Shown: positions 62,241 to 64,000 of the stretch, one piece after another
Position numbering within the stretch: position 1 is the first letter of the stretch
Layout: the number at the start of each line of letters is the position of its first letter
Assembly: GCF_021728415.1 (NCBI RefSeq)
Contig: NZ_JAKKDV010000002.1
Coordinates: 682,001 to 746,000, forward strand
Length of the DNA stretch: 64,000 bases
Direction: 5' to 3'
From: Flaviramulus multivorans
GTDB taxonomy: Bacteria; Bacteroidota; Bacteroidia; Flavobacteriales; Flavobacteriaceae
Translations under genes and position numbers: made by a program
The notes under the pieces: generated by a model
Told to the model about the DNA's origin: nothing
The model's database searches: none
Seen by the model: only the letters and a program-made list of their open reading frames with translations

Positions 62241-63182
62241 TTATAATCTAGGATATACCTTAACATTATCAACATATAAGTCTACAGGAGTAACCGCCCA
62301 TAACCAAATAGATACTAATCCAGAATCATTAGACGTAAAATCAACTTTAACTTGAGTAAATGTTGTTTTACCTTTTACTTCAGTTCCTACATGAGTTACA
62401 AGAGCTCCTCCAGCAATAGATTGATTATAAGCATCAACCCCATCGGTAAAATGACCATCAAGAATTTCGGCAACCATTCTTCTACCTCCAATTGGATCTG
62501 TAGCAATATCATCTTTAATAGCATATTCGAACTCTAAAGTATATTCCCAATTAGGAGATACCACAATAGCTTGATATGCATGTCTAGTATCAGGATTTGC
62601 CCACTCCGCAGCAGATCTTCTCATGTTCCATTTTGCACCTCTAGTTTTAGCTCCATTATCTGTTCCATCATATAATAACCAAGAACCATCACTACTAGAT
62701 TCAAAACCAAAACGTGACCATCCATTTGAAAAATCAATTCTCCAATTATTACTACTATCTTCCATATCACCATTTAATACTTCAGGATTAATAGGTACAA
62801 ATCTATCTACTACTTCTACTACAATAGTAGTAGTTGCCGACATCCCATTGTTATCACTTGCTGTTAACGTAACATTGTAGTCACCTTCTCCTCCAGCAAA
62901 CTTATAAACAGGGTCTTTCTCTGTAGAGGTATCCCCTGTTCCAAAATCCCAAAGAAAGGTTGTAGATTCGGTTGCTAGATTAGTAAATTGAATAGTGTTA
63001 AAATCTCTCTCTCCAGGAGTATATGAAAAGTCTGCGGTAGGTAAAAAATTATCTACTTGTGACCCTGCATCTGGTAAATCATCTCTAAAAAGGCTGTCAT
63101 CACAGCTAAAAATAAAACTAACTGCTACAATACTTAAAAGCAACAATGTTGTTTTACGGAAAAAAATTACTTTATTTTTCAT
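62241..63182 (-). CDS. PKD-domain surface lipoprotein, probable glycan-binding protein of the alginate PUL
   Basis: The 313-residue product has a lipoprotein signal ending FIFSCDDSLF. A PKD domain is at about 47-127 (ADFSYTPGERDFNTIQFTNLATES..TFLWDFGTGDTSTEKDPVYKF). The C-terminal part (about 135-313) is a beta-sandwich carbohydrate-binding-like module (EVLNGDMEDSSNNWRID; EYTLEFEYAIKD; VDLYVDNVKVYPRL). The position directly after susD fits a surface glycan-binding protein. 14 bases separate it from the PL7 gene. Confidence 0.9.
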   Translation of the reverse strand: MKNKVIFFRKTTLLLLSIVAVSFIFSCDDSLFRDDLPDAGSQVDNFLPTADFSYTPGERDFNTIQFTNLATESTTFLWDFGTGDTSTEKDPVYKFAGGEGDYNVTLTASDNNGMSATTTIVVEVVDRFVPINPEVLNGDMEDSSNNWRIDFSNGWSRFGFESSSDGSWLLYDGTDNGAKTRGAKWNMRRSAAEWANPDTRHAYQAIVVSPNWEYTLEFEYAIKDDIATDPIGGRRMVAEILDGHFTDGVDAYNQSIAGGALVTHVGTEVKGKTTFTQVKVDFTSNDSGLVSIWLWAVTPVDLYVDNVKVYPRL

Positions 63183-63200
63183 AGTTAAATTATTTAAATA

Positions 63201-64000
63201 TTAATATCCAGGATTTTGTGTTAAAAGTCCCCCGCTTAAATTAATTTCTCTTGCCGGAATAGGTAAGAGTAAGGCTCTTGAATTAAAAACATATCCCATT
63301 TCAACAGCATGGGCACTTAATACTGCATCAGCAACACCAAATCTAAGTAAATCAAACCAGCGTTGGTTTTCAAATGCTAATTCTACACGTCTTTCAAGTA
63401 ATAGATCATCTTTAGTTACACTTGCTATAGCGTTAGGCGCTGTAGCAGGAAACGCTCGGTCTCTTATCCTTTGAAAAGAAGCTAAAGCACCGGCATCAAC
63501 AGTTGCTGCACCACCAGCTAAAACTGCTTCTACATGCATTAGTAATACATCAGCAAATCGTATAGCAATATAATCATTTCCTGCATTACGTGCATTTGGA
63601 CCATAATTGTCATTCACATCAAATCCATCAGGGAAAAACTTCGCTACTTCGTTTTCATCGTCATCAAGGTTTCCTCCTATGTTAGTAATAGAAACTGCTG
63701 TTCTGTCTCCACCAAAAGCATCTAAATCTGCTTTAAGATTTGCATTAACTATATTTTGACCATCTTCTCTTCCAGCACGGACAAAAGAAGTGAATTCAGA
63801 TGAAAAACTTTGGCTTTCTTGAGAATTTCCAGATTGATATTGAATTGCAAAAATAATTTCATCATTCAACTCTGAATAAAACACATCATGAAAGTTAGGC
63901 TCTAAATCAAAGTCACCACTATTAATTATGGCTTCACATAATTGTTGTGCCCCTGAATAATTACGGTTAGACTGTGTTAAATAAACTTTAGCCAATACTG
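63201..64000 (-). CDS. susD: SusD/RagB family starch-binding-like protein (5' end outside window)
   Basis: The gene is open to the right edge, so only the C-terminal about 266 residues are seen. SusD features: AKVYLTQSNRNYSGAQQLCEAIINSGDFDLEPNFHDVF (TPR-like helices of the core), YIAIRFADVLLMHVEAV, and the end LLLERRVELAFENQRWFDLLRFG, LLPIPAREINLSGGLLTQNPGY. The matching susC should lie just beyond the window. Binds alginate oligosaccharides at the cell surface, by context. Confidence 0.93.
   Translation of the reverse strand, partial: VLAKVYLTQSNRNYSGAQQLCEAIINSGDFDLEPNFHDVFYSELNDEIIFAIQYQSGNSQESQSFSSEFTSFVRAGREDGQNIVNANLKADLDAFGGDRTAVSITNIGGNLDDDENEVAKFFPDGFDVNDNYGPNARNAGNDYIAIRFADVLLMHVEAVLAGGAATVDAGALASFQRIRDRAFPATAPNAIASVTKDDLLLERRVELAFENQRWFDLLRFGVADAVLSAHAVEMGYVFNSRALLLPIPAREINLSGGLLTQNPGY

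Overview
The window looks like the chromosome of a marine flavobacterium (Bacteroidota, Flavobacteriaceae). It is AT-rich and carries Bacteroidota-type promoters (TTTG, about 19 bases, TAnnTTTG). Other markers are a type IX secretion plug protein, a Na+-translocating NADH:quinone reductase operon, a SusD homologue, a GSCFA protein and DUF4136/DUF4230/DUF5522 proteins. I see no rRNA, tRNA, CRISPR array, transposase or phage gene.

Layout. 1-8.3 kb: the apbE flavin transferase (cut by the left edge) and a small conserved gene on the minus strand, then two plus-strand lipoproteins. Next is a compact three-gene cassette (3196-7737): an ECF-like sigma factor, a single-pass membrane protein with the shape of an anti-sigma factor plus TPRs, and a 1074-residue TPR-CHAT protease-like protein. 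8.4-14.5 kb: nqrABCDEF on the minus strand. 14.6-25.3 kb: T9SS plug protein, apaG, a DUF6695-like/NRDE pair, proline catabolism (pruA), lipB, a Pmp3 peptide and lysS. 25.3-42.7 kb: two tandem alpha/beta hydrolases, a hemL operon, an aromatic amino acid hydroxylase, an enoyl-CoA hydratase-like gene, a TPR histidine kinase/response regulator pair, a PQQ-like propeller protein and a GSCFA protein. 42.8-52.8 kb: alaS, an M23 peptidase with a MerR regulator, lemA with two TPM-domain genes, a first sugar kinase, der and era.

52.9-64 kb: fkpA-like, then an alginate utilisation locus. Almost all of it is on the minus strand: susD (cut by the right edge), a PKD surface lipoprotein, a PL7 alginate lyase, a GntR/FCD regulator, an MFS transporter, an SDR reductase, KDG kinase, a phosphofructokinase with PPi-type active-site residues, and KDPG aldolase. 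A divergent LacI-type regulator sits in the middle. Together these bind and cut alginate outside, import the products, reduce the uronate to KDG, phosphorylate it and split it to pyruvate and glyceraldehyde-3-phosphate. The PPi-type phosphofructokinase could supply hexose phosphates from the triose product.

The strongest candidate for an undescribed system is the sigma/membrane-TPR/TPR-CHAT cassette. Its gene content parallels the type III-E CRISPR module in which a TPR-CHAT protease cleaves Csx30, the partner of an RpoE-like sigma factor, but here no CRISPR parts are present and the protease appears to lie outside the cytoplasm. The clearest regulatory signal is a pair of LacI-type palindromes around the LacI gene, one of them overlapping a canonical promoter that also forces re-annotation of the start codon. 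Dispersed palindromic repeats and several inverted repeats at promoters are also described.
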